Shown piece by piece: positions 36,838 to 45,756 of a stretch of DNA of 64,000 nt; positions within the stretch are counted from its first letter, which is position 1, and every line of letters begins with the position of its first letter. Under the pieces are notes generated by a model that was given only the letters and a program-made list of their open reading frames with translations, made no database searches and was not told the DNA's origin. Origin of the DNA: Pseudooceanicola marinus (lineage in GTDB: Bacteria > Pseudomonadota > Alphaproteobacteria > Rhodobacterales > Rhodobacteraceae); contig NZ_PGTC01000010.1 of assembly GCF_002786295.1 (NCBI RefSeq), positions 434,001 to 498,000 of the forward strand, written 5' to 3'. A program made the position numbers and the translations under genes.

Positions 36838-37162
36838 TCTCTCGGGCGCGGGTGGTGCGAGCTTTGACCGGGATCGGCGGGGCCGGAAGACGCAGGGCGG
36901 GCGTCGCCGACAGGAGGGCGGCTTGGCCCCCCCTGGACGAGAAGCGCAGTGGCGTTTGGCACATTGCCAGGCGGGCAGGTCTGCGCGGGCCGCCTGATCG
37001 GGCGTCGTCACTAGGTGCCCGGGGCAGGCGGCGCCACTGCGGCCAGTGCCGCGCGGGTCGTTCGAGAGAGCTGGCGCGGGCCTCTGGCAAGGCGTCGCCG
37101 CCAGCAGTGGGCATGCTGCGGCCCGTCTTACGCAGGGCGGCCGGGGGGGGGGGCAGTCGCGG
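36838..37162. other. Gene-free interval between the chemoreceptor and iclR
   Basis: A 325-bp very GC-rich interval at the convergent ends of the chemoreceptor and iclR. It holds no ORF with a plausible start, no clear terminator with a U tract, and an 11-G tract near its right edge. Open frames running through it look like composition artefacts. Confidence 0.6.
37143..37153 (+). repeat. Homopolymer tract of 11 G
   Basis: Eleven consecutive G residues lie 9 bp beyond the iclR stop codon. Tracts of this length are prone to slippage in replication and to error in sequencing. Confidence 0.95.
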
Positions 37163-37975
37163 TCAGTCCGGCTTGGGCTCGCCGAGGGCGCCCGGTGGGG
37201 CGACCCCGCCCAGCCGTTCGGTCAGTTGCCGCGCGGCCTCGCGCACTTGCTGACCGGCCTGGTCCAGCCGGTCCCGGGTCAGCCGGGCCGCAAGGCCGGA
37301 GATCGAGATCGCGCAGGCGGGTTCGGCACTGGGCGCCCAGACCACGGCGGCGACGCAGCGCAGGCCGGGCACGTGTTCCTCGTCATCCAGCGCATAGCCC
37401 CGCTGCCGGACCCGCGCCATGTCGGTCAGGACCGCCTCGGTCGTGACCAGGCTGCGGGGGGTCATCGGTGGCAGGCCGACCCGCGCCACCAGCGCCGTGA
37501 TCTCAGCATCCGGCCAGGTGGCCAGCAGGGCCTTGCCCATCCCCGAACAGAAGATCGGCGCCTGGCCCCCGGGCGGGGCGATGGCGCGCACGATCTCGCG
37601 GCTTTCGACCTGGCTGATCGTCACCAGCCGATCCCGGTCGAGGATGCCGAGGTTGGCCGTTTCATGGGTCTGGTCGCGGAGCCGCCGCAGGAAGGGCAGG
37701 GCCGGGCCGGTGAAACTGTGGCGCCGGCCATAGGCGGCGCCCACGGCAAAGGCGGCGCGCCCGACGCTCCAGCTGGCGGTGTCGGGGTCGCATTGGGCAA
37801 ACCCCTGCGCTTCCAGCGTTGTCAGAAGGCGATGCGTGGTCGACACCGCTAGCCCTGCGCGGCGCGCGAGGGCGCTGACGCCCAGCCCCTCTTCCTGTTG
37901 TTGGCCGAGCAGCTGCAGCAACTCCAGCGCGCGCCGCACCGACTTCACCCCGTCCGATCCTGTCGCGCCCGTCAT
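37163..37975 (-). CDS. IclR family transcriptional regulator
   Basis: A 270-residue IclR-type regulator. An N-terminal winged helix (KSVRRALELLQLLGQQQEEG, then RRAGLAVSTTHRLLTTLEAQ) is followed by the effector-binding GAF-like domain (PPGGQAPIFCSGMGKALLA, and RGYALDDEEHVPGLRCVAA). The ATG at 37975 (MTGATGSDGVKSV) is the likely start; an earlier ATG at 38074 would reach into the promoter of the divergent kinase gene. It is divergent from the hybrid histidine kinase with a 142-bp gap, so it may regulate that gene. Effector and targets are unknown. Confidence 0.9.
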   Translation of the reverse strand: MTGATGSDGVKSVRRALELLQLLGQQQEEGLGVSALARRAGLAVSTTHRLLTTLEAQGFAQCDPDTASWSVGRAAFAVGAAYGRRHSFTGPALPFLRRLRDQTHETANLGILDRDRLVTISQVESREIVRAIAPPGGQAPIFCSGMGKALLATWPDAEITALVARVGLPPMTPRSLVTTEAVLTDMARVRQRGYALDDEEHVPGLRCVAAVVWAPSAEPACAISISGLAARLTRDRLDQAGQQVREAARQLTERLGGVAPPGALGEPKPD

Positions 37976-38117
37976 TTCGTTGCCCCGCTCGGTTCCTGCC
38001 GGGCCTTGCCGCCCTGCCGCCGTGATGCCGCCGCATTCGCGGTTTCTGGTAGCAAGAGGAGTAGGCAGTGCCAATCACTTCGCCTAGAACGGAAGTGGTA
38101 TCAGTCAGGGAACCCGC

Positions 38118-41100
38118 ATGTACCGTCGTTTCGCCCGTTTCAAGATCTGCGTTCTTGGTCCGCTTCTTGTGCTTCTGTTTCTTGCGGTGCCGGTCGCGAC
38201 CCCGGCACAGGACGCGCCGGGCCCGGAGGAGGCGACTTCGGACCGCCCGCTGGTGCGGGTGCCCTGGTCACCCTACGCCGGCATCTACGAGATGCAGTCC
38301 GACGGCACGCTGACCGGCTACTTTGCCGAGCTGGCCCGGCTGGTGGCTGACGAGGCGGGGTTCGACGTGGAATTCGTGGGCTACGAGTCCACACCCGACG
38401 TGGTCGCGGCGCAGATGGTCGGGGATACCGACATGCTGGCGGGCGCATCGGGGGAACAGGCGCTGCGCCGCACCAATATCCTGTCGAGTCCCGTCCTGAA
38501 AAGCAGCGTCTACCTGATCGCCCGCATCGATGCGCCGGCGGACTGGTCGCCGGAGACGCTGGAAGGCGCGCGGATCGGGGTGATCCGCAACACCACCGGC
38601 AGCGAACCCGGTGCACTGGCGGAGCGCAATACGATCCTGCCCTACGGCGGGGTCGAGGACGCCCTGGGCGCCCTGCTTCTGGGTCAGATTGACGCCGTGG
38701 TGAGCGTGCGCAAGGTGATCTTCGACACGCTGCGCCAGTGGCGCCTGGATCATCGGGTGCGCACGGTCGGCCCGCCCCTGATGGAGCCGGAGCACTACGT
38801 CCTGCTGCACCAGAGCCGGGCCGAACTGATGCCGCGCATCAATGCCGCGCTGGCCCGCCTGCAGGACAGCGGCGCCCTGACACAACTGGGCGAACGCTGG
38901 GGCCTGGGCCTGGCCGCGCCGGTGCCCGATGTGCTGACCGTGGGGGTCAGCCACTTTCCGCCCTACCAGGTGGTGACCGAGGACGGCACCTTGACCGGCT
39001 TCGGCGTCGAAGGCCTGCGCGACCTGGCGGAACGGGCCGGCATCCAGCTGCAGTTCAAGCAAATCTCGGCGGAGGAATGGGCCGCGGGCCCGGCGCCGGA
39101 TCGCTACGATATTCTGCCGCCGATCAGCGTGAACGCCGATCGCCAGCGGCGGATGGATTTCACCACGCCGATCCAGCAGTCGCCCTATTCGATCTTCGTG
39201 CGGGCGGGCAACGGCGAAGGGATCGCCGCTCTTGATGACCTGGTGGGCCTGCGCGTCGGGGTGGGGGAGCAGAACGTGGCGCGCGCCCGGGCCGAGGCCC
39301 ATGGCGGGCTGGACCTGGAGGTCTATGACAATGCCGGCGGTTTGCTGGACGGGCTTCTGGCGGGGGAGGTCGATGCGATCCTCTATCCCACCATGACCGT
39401 CCGGCGTCTCGCCGCGTCCGGCGGGTTCGAGACCCGCATTGAGGAGGTGCGCCCGCCCTTCGAGGTGACAGAACGGGCCATTGCGCTGCGTCCCGGGCTT
39501 GCGACGGTGCGCGAGCGGCTGAACGGGGTGATCCCGGGCTACCTCAGCTCGGAGCAATATATTGCCCTGCGAGAGGATTGGCTGGGCACCCCCGAGTTCT
39601 GGACGCCGGAGCGCCTGCGCATGGCGCAGATCGGGGTGGTGCTGATCTCGCTGCTGGTGATCGCCGCCTTCCTCGTGCAGAACGTGCTGGCGCGGCGCAA
39701 CGCCGAGCGGCTGGCGGCCGAGACACGCCAGGTCAGCAACCGCCTGACCGCGATCCTGGACGCGGCGCAGAGCGGCGTGATCGGCCTGACGGCGGGCGGC
39801 CAGATCGCCGCTGTGAACCCCTGCGGGCGCCTGATGCTGGGCGAGATGGATCGTCCGATGCCCTTCCCCTGGCCGGAGGCCCTGGCCTTCATCGACCCGG
39901 AGAAGATGGTGCCCGTGGGCGCCAACACCCCGGTGGCGCGCGCCATGGGCGGTGAGGTGCTGCGGGGGGAAACGGCCCTTCTGCGCAGAGCCGACAGCGA
40001 CGAGCCGCGCTACGTGCGTGTGTCCACCGCGCCAGTGAAGGCGCGCGATGCCGGCGATGTGGCCACCGTGGTGATCCTGGACGACATCACCGAACAGGAG
40101 CGCAACCGCCAGCAGATGGAACGCTCGGGCCGGCTCGATGCACTCGGCCAGCTGACCGGCGGCGTGGCGCATGATTTCAACAATATCCTGGCCACCATCG
40201 AATACGCGGTGCAGCTGGTGAAATCCGAGGCCTCGCCGCGGATGATGCCCTTCCTCGACACGGCCCATGCCTCGGTCCGGCGGGGGGCGGAGCTGACCAA
40301 GCGGCTGCTGGCCTTCGCCAAGCGCCAGCCGGGCATGGAAAGTTCGGTAAGGACGTCCCGCGTGCTGGCCGATTTCCGCGATCTGGCCGCGCCCACGATC
40401 GAGAAGAGCATCGATCTGATCATCAACGACGAAGACGAGGATCTGCGCGTCTTCTGCGATGTGGGGCAGCTTGAGAACGCCCTGCTGAACCTGGTGCTGA
40501 ACAGCCGCGACGCGATCATCGCCTCCGGCATGGGGGACCGGATCAGCGTCAGCGTGCGCAGCCTGTCGGAGGTCGACAGCCGTTCCAGCCTCTATCGCTC
40601 CGGTGGGGGCGAAGATGACGGCCAGAACCTGCGCTATGTCGAGTTCTCGGTCACCGACAACGGCCCCGGCATGACCGAAGAGGTGCGCCGCCGCGCCATC
40701 GATCCCTTCTTCACCACCAAGGGCCAGAACTCCGGCACCGGGCTGGGTCTGTCGATGGTCTACGGCTTCGTCGAACAGTCCAACGGCGAGTTGCGGATCT
40801 ATTCGGAGGAGGGGTTGGGGACCACCGTCAGCCTGGTCCTGCCGCGCGGCACCGAGAACAACCGGCGCGAGGCCCCGCACAAGCGCGCCAAGGCGCCGAA
40901 GGGGCAGGGGCAGCGGATCCTGGTGGTCGAGGACGAGGAAAGCCTGCTGAGCATCGTGACCGAGGTCGTCCGGTCCCTGAACTACGAGGTCCTGCCGGCC
41001 AGTTCGGGGCGCGAGGCCCTGGACCTGGTGGAGGCCGGCGAACCCTTTGACTTGCTGCTGACCGACGTCGTCATGCCGGGGGGCATTGGCGGGTTCAAGC

Positions 41101-41267
41101 TGGCGGCCGAGGTGCGCAAGCGCCGACCCGACATGCCGGTGGTCTACATGACCGGCTATTCCGGGCTGCTGGAGGTCGAGATGGGCGAGGTGGTCGCGCC
41201 CACGTTGCAAAAACCCTGCCCGCCGGTGGACCTGGCGAAGACCCTGAAACAGGAGCTGGAGGGCTAG
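38118..41267 (+). CDS. Hybrid histidine kinase with tandem periplasmic binding domains (BvgS-like)
   Basis: A 1049-residue sensor kinase. A signal/anchor segment (about 8-30) is followed by two SBP_bac_3-type Venus-flytrap domains in tandem (about 45-270 and 275-495; both contain paired segments such as YFAELARLVADEAGFDVEF and GFGVEGLRDLAERAGIQLQF), a transmembrane helix (about 502-524), and a PAS-like domain. The kinase core has His in GGVAHDFNNILA (about 685), and the ATP lid includes SVTDNGPGMTEEV and GTGLGLSMVYGF. The C-terminal receiver has the aspartate in LLTDVVMPGG (about 983). The layout is that of BvgS/EvgS but without an Hpt domain. No response regulator with an output domain is adjacent. 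It is divergent from iclR. Confidence 0.93.
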   Translation: MYRRFARFKICVLGPLLVLLFLAVPVATPAQDAPGPEEATSDRPLVRVPWSPYAGIYEMQSDGTLTGYFAELARLVADEAGFDVEFVGYESTPDVVAAQMVGDTDMLAGASGEQALRRTNILSSPVLKSSVYLIARIDAPADWSPETLEGARIGVIRNTTGSEPGALAERNTILPYGGVEDALGALLLGQIDAVVSVRKVIFDTLRQWRLDHRVRTVGPPLMEPEHYVLLHQSRAELMPRINAALARLQDSGALTQLGERWGLGLAAPVPDVLTVGVSHFPPYQVVTEDGTLTGFGVEGLRDLAERAGIQLQFKQISAEEWAAGPAPDRYDILPPISVNADRQRRMDFTTPIQQSPYSIFVRAGNGEGIAALDDLVGLRVGVGEQNVARARAEAHGGLDLEVYDNAGGLLDGLLAGEVDAILYPTMTVRRLAASGGFETRIEEVRPPFEVTERAIALRPGLATVRERLNGVIPGYLSSEQYIALREDWLGTPEFWTPERLRMAQIGVVLISLLVIAAFLVQNVLARRNAERLAAETRQVSNRLTAILDAAQSGVIGLTAGGQIAAVNPCGRLMLGEMDRPMPFPWPEALAFIDPEKMVPVGANTPVARAMGGEVLRGETALLRRADSDEPRYVRVSTAPVKARDAGDVATVVILDDITEQERNRQQMERSGRLDALGQLTGGVAHDFNNILATIEYAVQLVKSEASPRMMPFLDTAHASVRRGAELTKRLLAFAKRQPGMESSVRTSRVLADFRDLAAPTIEKSIDLIINDEDEDLRVFCDVGQLENALLNLVLNSRDAIIASGMGDRISVSVRSLSEVDSRSSLYRSGGGEDDGQNLRYVEFSVTDNGPGMTEEVRRRAIDPFFTTKGQNSGTGLGLSMVYGFVEQSNGELRIYSEEGLGTTVSLVLPRGTENNRREAPHKRAKAPKGQGQRILVVEDEESLLSIVTEVVRSLNYEVLPASSGREALDLVEAGEPFDLLLTDVVMPGGIGGFKLAAEVRKRRPDMPVVYMTGYSGLLEVEMGEVVAPTLQKPCPPVDLAKTLKQELEG

Positions 41268-41330
41268 GCGCCCGACGCTGCCCGCCGGCTCTGCCCCAGA
41301 TGTGAAATCAGACCTGCAAACGGACGTTCC

Positions 41331-42161
41331 ATGCCCCTGACAGATGACGTGATGACCGGCCTGATCGAGGCCGTGCGCGACGCCGCGCGGACGGAGATCC
41401 TGCCGCGCTTTCGCAACCTTTCGGCCGACCAGATCGACACCAAGAGCGGACCCGATGATCTGGTCACCGTGGCCGATCGCGCCGCCGAGGCGCGGCTGAC
41501 CGCCGCCGCGCAGACGTTGCTGCCGGGCGCCCTGGTCGTCGGCGAGGAAGGGGTGGCGGAGGATCCGACGATCCTCGACCGCTTCGCCGAGACGGAGTTG
41601 GCGGTGGTCATCGACCCGGTCGACGGCACCTGGAACTTTGCCAACGGGCTGGCCAATTTCGGGGTGATCCTGGCGGTGGTCGAGGGTGGGCGGACGATCT
41701 TCGGCCTGCTGTATGATCCGGTGCTGGACGACTGGATCACGGCCACCCCCGGCGGCGGGGCCTGGTTCTGCCGTTCAGATGCGGCACCGCGCCGCCTGTC
41801 GGGCCCGCCGGCGCGGCCGCGCGACCGCTGGCAGGCCTTCGTGCCGTTGCGTCTTTACGCGCCCGAACAGCGCGCCGCCCTGTGGCAACAGGCGCAGGGG
41901 TTCGGCGATGCCTTCACCCTGCGCTGTTCCTGCCATGAATACCGCATTATGGCCCTCGGCCACGCCGACCTTATGCTGGCGCCGGTGGTGAAACCCTGGG
42001 ACCACGCCGCGGGCGTCCTGATCGTCGAGGAATGCGGGGGCGCGGTCTGGTCCGGCGGCGCGCCGGGCTACCGGCCCGCGGGGCCGGCCCATCCCCTGAT
42101 GGTCACGGGGCGCGCCGAGGCAGGCGAGGATCCGGCGCTGTGGCTGCCCGCGGGCCTCTGA
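41331..42161 (+). CDS. Inositol monophosphatase family protein (HisN/SuhB-like)
   Basis: A 276-residue member of the IMPase family, Mg-dependent phosphatases for inositol-1-phosphate, histidinol phosphate or related substrates. Metal motif 1 is IDPVDGTWNFANG (from about 94), preceded by VGEEG, which supplies the catalytic glutamates; motif 2 is KPWDHAAGVLIVEECGG near residue 225. HisN-type and SuhB-type enzymes cannot be told apart from sequence alone, and no his genes are nearby. It stands alone between the hybrid kinase and a bidirectional terminator. Confidence 0.9.
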   Translation: MPLTDDVMTGLIEAVRDAARTEILPRFRNLSADQIDTKSGPDDLVTVADRAAEARLTAAAQTLLPGALVVGEEGVAEDPTILDRFAETELAVVIDPVDGTWNFANGLANFGVILAVVEGGRTIFGLLYDPVLDDWITATPGGGAWFCRSDAAPRRLSGPPARPRDRWQAFVPLRLYAPEQRAALWQQAQGFGDAFTLRCSCHEYRIMALGHADLMLAPVVKPWDHAAGVLIVEECGGAVWSGGAPGYRPAGPAHPLMVTGRAEAGEDPALWLPAGL

Positions 42162-42183
42162 GGCGCTTTGATCCGGATCATTG

Positions 42184-42215
42184 AAAAGGGGTGGTCCCGG
42201 CGGGCCGCCCCTTTT
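42184..42215. terminator. Bidirectional intrinsic terminator
   Basis: AAAAGGGG (42184-42191) pairs with CCCCTTTT (42208-42215), with extra inner pairs (GG-CC, CC-GG) and a 4-base loop. The A-rich and T-rich flanks are part of the stem, so it can work in both directions. It sits between the convergent phosphatase and M20 peptidase genes. Confidence 0.9.
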
Positions 42216-42237
42216 CGTCTCTACAGCGCGGCGTGCC

Positions 42238-43608
42238 TCAGCCGCGGGCCAGCGCCTCCATCAGCTGTCCATAGGCCAGCTGGCCGGTGCGGAAGGCATC
42301 CAGCCGGAAGAACTCGTTCGGGGCGTGAATGTTCTCGTCGCCATGGCCGAAGCCGAACATCACCGCATGCACGCCCAGCTCCCCCAGCAGGGTGGTCATG
42401 ACCGGGATCGAGCCGCCGACGCGGGTGCGGTAGGGCGCGCGGCCGTAGACCTCCTCCAGAACCTGGGCGGCGATGGCGGTGGCGTTGTGGCCGACGGGCA
42501 CCTGGAAGGGCTCGGCCCGGCCAGGGTTTCGGGTGACCTCCGCCGTTACGCCCGGTGGGCAATGGGCGGCCACATGGGCGCGGATCGTCTCGAAGACCGC
42601 TTCGGGGCTTTGCCCGGCGACAAGGCGGCAGGTGATCTTGGCGCTGGCCTGTGCGGGCAGCACCGTCTTGGTGCCCGCGCCCTGCCAGCCGCAGGTCATG
42701 CCGTTCACTTCCAGCGTGGGCCGGGCCCAGAGGCTTTCGCGGACCGTATAGCCCGGTTCGGGCAGCACGGCGGGGGCGCCGGTTTCGGCCAGGTAGTCGG
42801 CCTCGTCATAGGGCACGCGGGCGATGGCGGCGCGGGTCTCCGCATCCAAGGGCAGCACGTCGTCGTAGAAACCTTCGACGGTGATCTGGCCTTCGGGGGA
42901 TTTCATCGAGGCCAGGATCTGCGCCAAGGCCATGCCGGGGTTGGCCACGCCGCCGCCGTGCTGCCCGGAATGCAGGTCCGCCGCCGCGCCCTGCACATGA
43001 ACCTCCAGGCTGACCAGCCCTTTCAGCGCCTCGACGATCTGTGGCTGCCCCGGTGCCCATTGCGAGCCGTCGGCGGAGAAGATCATGTCGGCCTTCAGCC
43101 GGTCGGCGTGTTCGGCCACGAAGGGCGGCAGGTCGGGGGAACCGATCTCCTCCTGGCCCTCGAAGAAGAATTTCACGTTGACCGGCAGCCTGCCGTCGGT
43201 CTTCAGCATCGCCTCGACCGCCAGGATGGGGATCAGCATGCCGCCCTTGTCGTCCGAGGCTCCGCGTGCCCAGACCCGGTTGTCACGCACCTCGGGCTCG
43301 AAGGGTGGGCTTTGCCACAGGTCGAAGGGCTCGGCGGGTTGCACGTCGAAGTGGCCGTAGATCAGGATCGTGGGTTTCTCCGGCCCGGCGCCCATCCACT
43401 CCGCCAGGACGACCGGGTGGCCGGCGGTCGGCAGGATCTCGGCCCCGGTCACGCCCGCTGTCTCCAGCCGGTCGCGCACCCAACGGGCGGCACGCATCAC
43501 GTCGCCGGCGTTCTCGGGCTTGGCCGAGACCGAGGGGATGCGCAGGAAGTCGAGAAGCTCTTTAGTGAAACGCGCCTGGTTGGCGTCGAGATAGCCGGTC
43601 CAATTCAT
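42238..43608 (-). CDS. M20 family dipeptidase/metallopeptidase
   Basis: A 456-residue M20 (carnosinase-like) peptidase. Metal ligands: GHFDVQP (His86, Asp88), the region around ASDDKGGML, and FEGQEEIGSPDL, which supplies the catalytic and metal glutamates. The lid/dimer domain follows (LHSGQHGGGVANPGMAL). The C-terminal FGHGDENIHAPNEFF holds the last His ligand. The length and these signatures match the non-specific dipeptidase/cytosolic aminoacyl-dipeptidase branch. There is no signal peptide, so it is cytoplasmic, where it would break down dipeptides taken up from outside. It is a single gene. Confidence 0.93.
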   Translation of the reverse strand: MNWTGYLDANQARFTKELLDFLRIPSVSAKPENAGDVMRAARWVRDRLETAGVTGAEILPTAGHPVVLAEWMGAGPEKPTILIYGHFDVQPAEPFDLWQSPPFEPEVRDNRVWARGASDDKGGMLIPILAVEAMLKTDGRLPVNVKFFFEGQEEIGSPDLPPFVAEHADRLKADMIFSADGSQWAPGQPQIVEALKGLVSLEVHVQGAAADLHSGQHGGGVANPGMALAQILASMKSPEGQITVEGFYDDVLPLDAETRAAIARVPYDEADYLAETGAPAVLPEPGYTVRESLWARPTLEVNGMTCGWQGAGTKTVLPAQASAKITCRLVAGQSPEAVFETIRAHVAAHCPPGVTAEVTRNPGRAEPFQVPVGHNATAIAAQVLEEVYGRAPYRTRVGGSIPVMTTLLGELGVHAVMFGFGHGDENIHAPNEFFRLDAFRTGQLAYGQLMEALARG

Positions 43609-43746
43609 CGCGGGGTCTTTCGTCTGGGGGATCCTTGCCCCCAGCTAGACCCATTCGCGCGCGAATGGCCAGAGCGGTGGCGCCGTGCGGCGCTGCCCGG
43701 CGGGCCCCACGCCCAAGCGGCAGGCGATCCGGCGCGCCGGTCCCGT

Positions 43747-44823
43747 TCAGGCGGTCCCGTTCACCGAGCCGCGCAGGTATTGGGCCGTCATATGGGCGAT
43801 GACTTCTGCCACCACGGTGGGGCGGACGTGGACATTGTCGTTGTCGAAGGCCGCGAGGCCCATCGAGGTGACCATCTCGTAGCTGGGGAAGTAGTCGACG
43901 CCATCGAACCGCTCCGCGACCTCTTCGGCCACCACGCGCAGGACGGCCTTGGAATAGGCGTTGCGCATGATCGCATCGCCTTCGGCAAAGGTGGTCTGAA
44001 GGGGGACCGGTGACAGGGTCAGCAGCACCCGTTGGCGGCGCTCGGTGACCAAGCGGTCCATCATCTCGAACAGCATGTCGCGGCAGGTCGGGATGTCCAG
44101 CCGGCGAAAGACAAAGCGGTCGGGTTCGGCGCGCAGCAGGCGTCGGTTTGGCACCTCGTTCAGGTAGATGCCGTCGAACTGGTCGAACCAGCATTCGATC
44201 AGGCCCAGGGTGACCACCACGGTCTCGCAGGTCGCCAGCCCTTCGGCATAAAGACGGCGGATCTGGGCGCGCCGTTCCAGGGCGCGGGCGCGGGGCACCG
44301 CGCGCCCGCCGGTGGCCAGAAGGCAATCCTGCACCATCTCCTCGTCGTCCGCCGCAGCCTCGCCCTGATCCGCTCCGGTGGCGGTTGGCAACCGGTAGAG
44401 GCCGGCGCTGGTTTCGCCGGTTTCGGCATCGCGCAGGCATTGCAGCATGGTGGCGGGGTTGTACTGGTTCAACAGGCGGTTCGACCGCCCCGGTGCCTCC
44501 TCCGGCGGGGCGGTGAAGGTGGTGGTGGGCACCTCCAGTCCGGCGGCGGTCAGGGCGTCCTCGACATTGCGGGCGAAGCAGGAGCCGATGGTGAAGACCG
44601 CCTCGCCCGGGGCCAGATGGAAGCCCGGGGTGATCTGCGGGCGCAGCATGCCGCCGGCGCTACGGGCGTCGGACCGGTCGGGATAACGGCGCACGGTATT
44701 GCGTAGAGCGCGGGCGACGACCTCCTCGCCGCCGAGCTCGGCGGTTCGGCCCCCGGGCATGCGGTAGCCTTCTGTCCGTGGCTTCTGCGACGGCGGTTGC
44801 CTGTCTTCTGACATATCCCTCAT
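43747..44823 (-). CDS. GSCFA domain-containing protein
   Basis: A 358-residue protein with FTIGSCFARNVEDAL (Gly80-Ala84), the motif that names the GSCFA family. The family belongs to the SGNH-hydrolase-like group, in which the GS segment corresponds to the catalytic Ser block; here SCF replaces the usual DS. Later pieces include VVTLGLIECWFD (compatible with block III) and the C-terminal NDNVHVRP (His of block V). Members are often linked to surface-polysaccharide acyl or sugar modification, but there is no such neighbour here. AGGAGG lies 6 bases before the ATG at 44823. Confidence 0.85.
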   Translation of the reverse strand: MRDMSEDRQPPSQKPRTEGYRMPGGRTAELGGEEVVARALRNTVRRYPDRSDARSAGGMLRPQITPGFHLAPGEAVFTIGSCFARNVEDALTAAGLEVPTTTFTAPPEEAPGRSNRLLNQYNPATMLQCLRDAETGETSAGLYRLPTATGADQGEAAADDEEMVQDCLLATGGRAVPRARALERRAQIRRLYAEGLATCETVVVTLGLIECWFDQFDGIYLNEVPNRRLLRAEPDRFVFRRLDIPTCRDMLFEMMDRLVTERRQRVLLTLSPVPLQTTFAEGDAIMRNAYSKAVLRVVAEEVAERFDGVDYFPSYEMVTSMGLAAFDNDNVHVRPTVVAEVIAHMTAQYLRGSVNGTA

Positions 44824-45029
44824 GGGCGCCTCCTGGCGTCGATTCTTGGCGGTACAATCGGGCAGGGTGGGTTAATATGCCTTCAATCGCTGTGGCTGTT
44901 CCGGCCGGGGCGATGCAAAATGTGACGCCGGAAGCGCAATGCGCGAATGCAGGACATCGCGGCGTTGCCGTGGTCGCATCCTTGTGGCACAACCGGGTCC
45001 GAGAGGATTCTGAACGAAAGAGTCTAGTT

Positions 45030-45683
45030 ATGACCGACTACGCCGCCCGCCGCACGATGATGGTCGATGCGCAGGTCCGCCCCTCCGACGTGACCAAATT
45101 CCCGATTATCGAGGCCATGCTCTCGGTTCCGCGCGAGCTGTTCGTGCCGCAGGAGCGCAAGGAGGCCGCCTATCTGGGCGAGAACCTGCCCCTCGGCGGG
45201 AACCGTGTCCTGCTGGAACCGCGCACCTTCGCCAAGATGCTGGACGCGCTGGACATCCAGCCCGAAGAGCTGGTGCTGGATCTGGGCGCCGCCCAGGGCT
45301 ACTCCGCCGCCGTCATCGCCCGCATGGCCGAGGCCGTGATCGCCGTCGAGGAAGACAGCGAACTGGCTGGCGACAGCCAGCAGATCCTCAGCGATCTGGG
45401 CGCCGACAACGTGATCCTGCATGAGGCCAAACTGACCGAGGGCGCGCCGGAACACGGCCCCTATGACGTGATTCTGATCGAGGGCGCGGTGGAACACCTG
45501 CCCGAGGCGATCACCGACCAGTTGAAGGACGGCGGCCGCATCTGCGTGCTTTTCGCCGAGGGTCATCTGGGTGTCGTGCGCGTCGGCTACAAGATCGACG
45601 GCAAGATCAGCTGGCGCTTCTCCTTCAATGCGGGGGCGCCTGTCGTGCCCGGTTTCGAACGACATGCGGCCTTCACCCTTTGA
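45030..45683 (+). CDS. Protein-L-isoaspartate O-methyltransferase family protein
   Basis: A 217-residue PCMT-family methyltransferase. It shows MVDAQVRPSDVTKFPIIEAM at the N terminus and VLDLGAAQGYSAAVIARMAE (about 82-101) as the SAM-binding motif I, with acidic residues in EEDSEL and the DVILIEGAVE segment. True PIMT repairs isoaspartyl residues, but this branch lacks the tight GTGSGYQ motif of E. coli Pcm, so another substrate is possible. The start ATG at 45030 gives the expected N terminus; a longer frame upstream is non-coding. It lies 73 bp before tolC. Confidence 0.85.
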   Translation: MTDYAARRTMMVDAQVRPSDVTKFPIIEAMLSVPRELFVPQERKEAAYLGENLPLGGNRVLLEPRTFAKMLDALDIQPEELVLDLGAAQGYSAAVIARMAEAVIAVEEDSELAGDSQQILSDLGADNVILHEAKLTEGAPEHGPYDVILIEGAVEHLPEAITDQLKDGGRICVLFAEGHLGVVRVGYKIDGKISWRFSFNAGAPVVPGFERHAAFTL

Positions 45684-45756
45684 TCCTTCGGGTCGGACAG
45701 GCGCCGCGTCTCAAACAAACTGAGCCGGGCCAACCGGCGGAACGAGGAAGAACAGG

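Noticed and set aside
37900-38117. The iclR upstream ATG at 38074 as the translation start.
   Set aside because: It would place the start in the divergent promoter region and add 33 residues without family similarity.
38268-41210. A 980-codon minus-strand open frame opposite the hybrid histidine kinase.
   Set aside because: Antisense composition artefact; the plus-strand kinase has unambiguous domains along its whole length.
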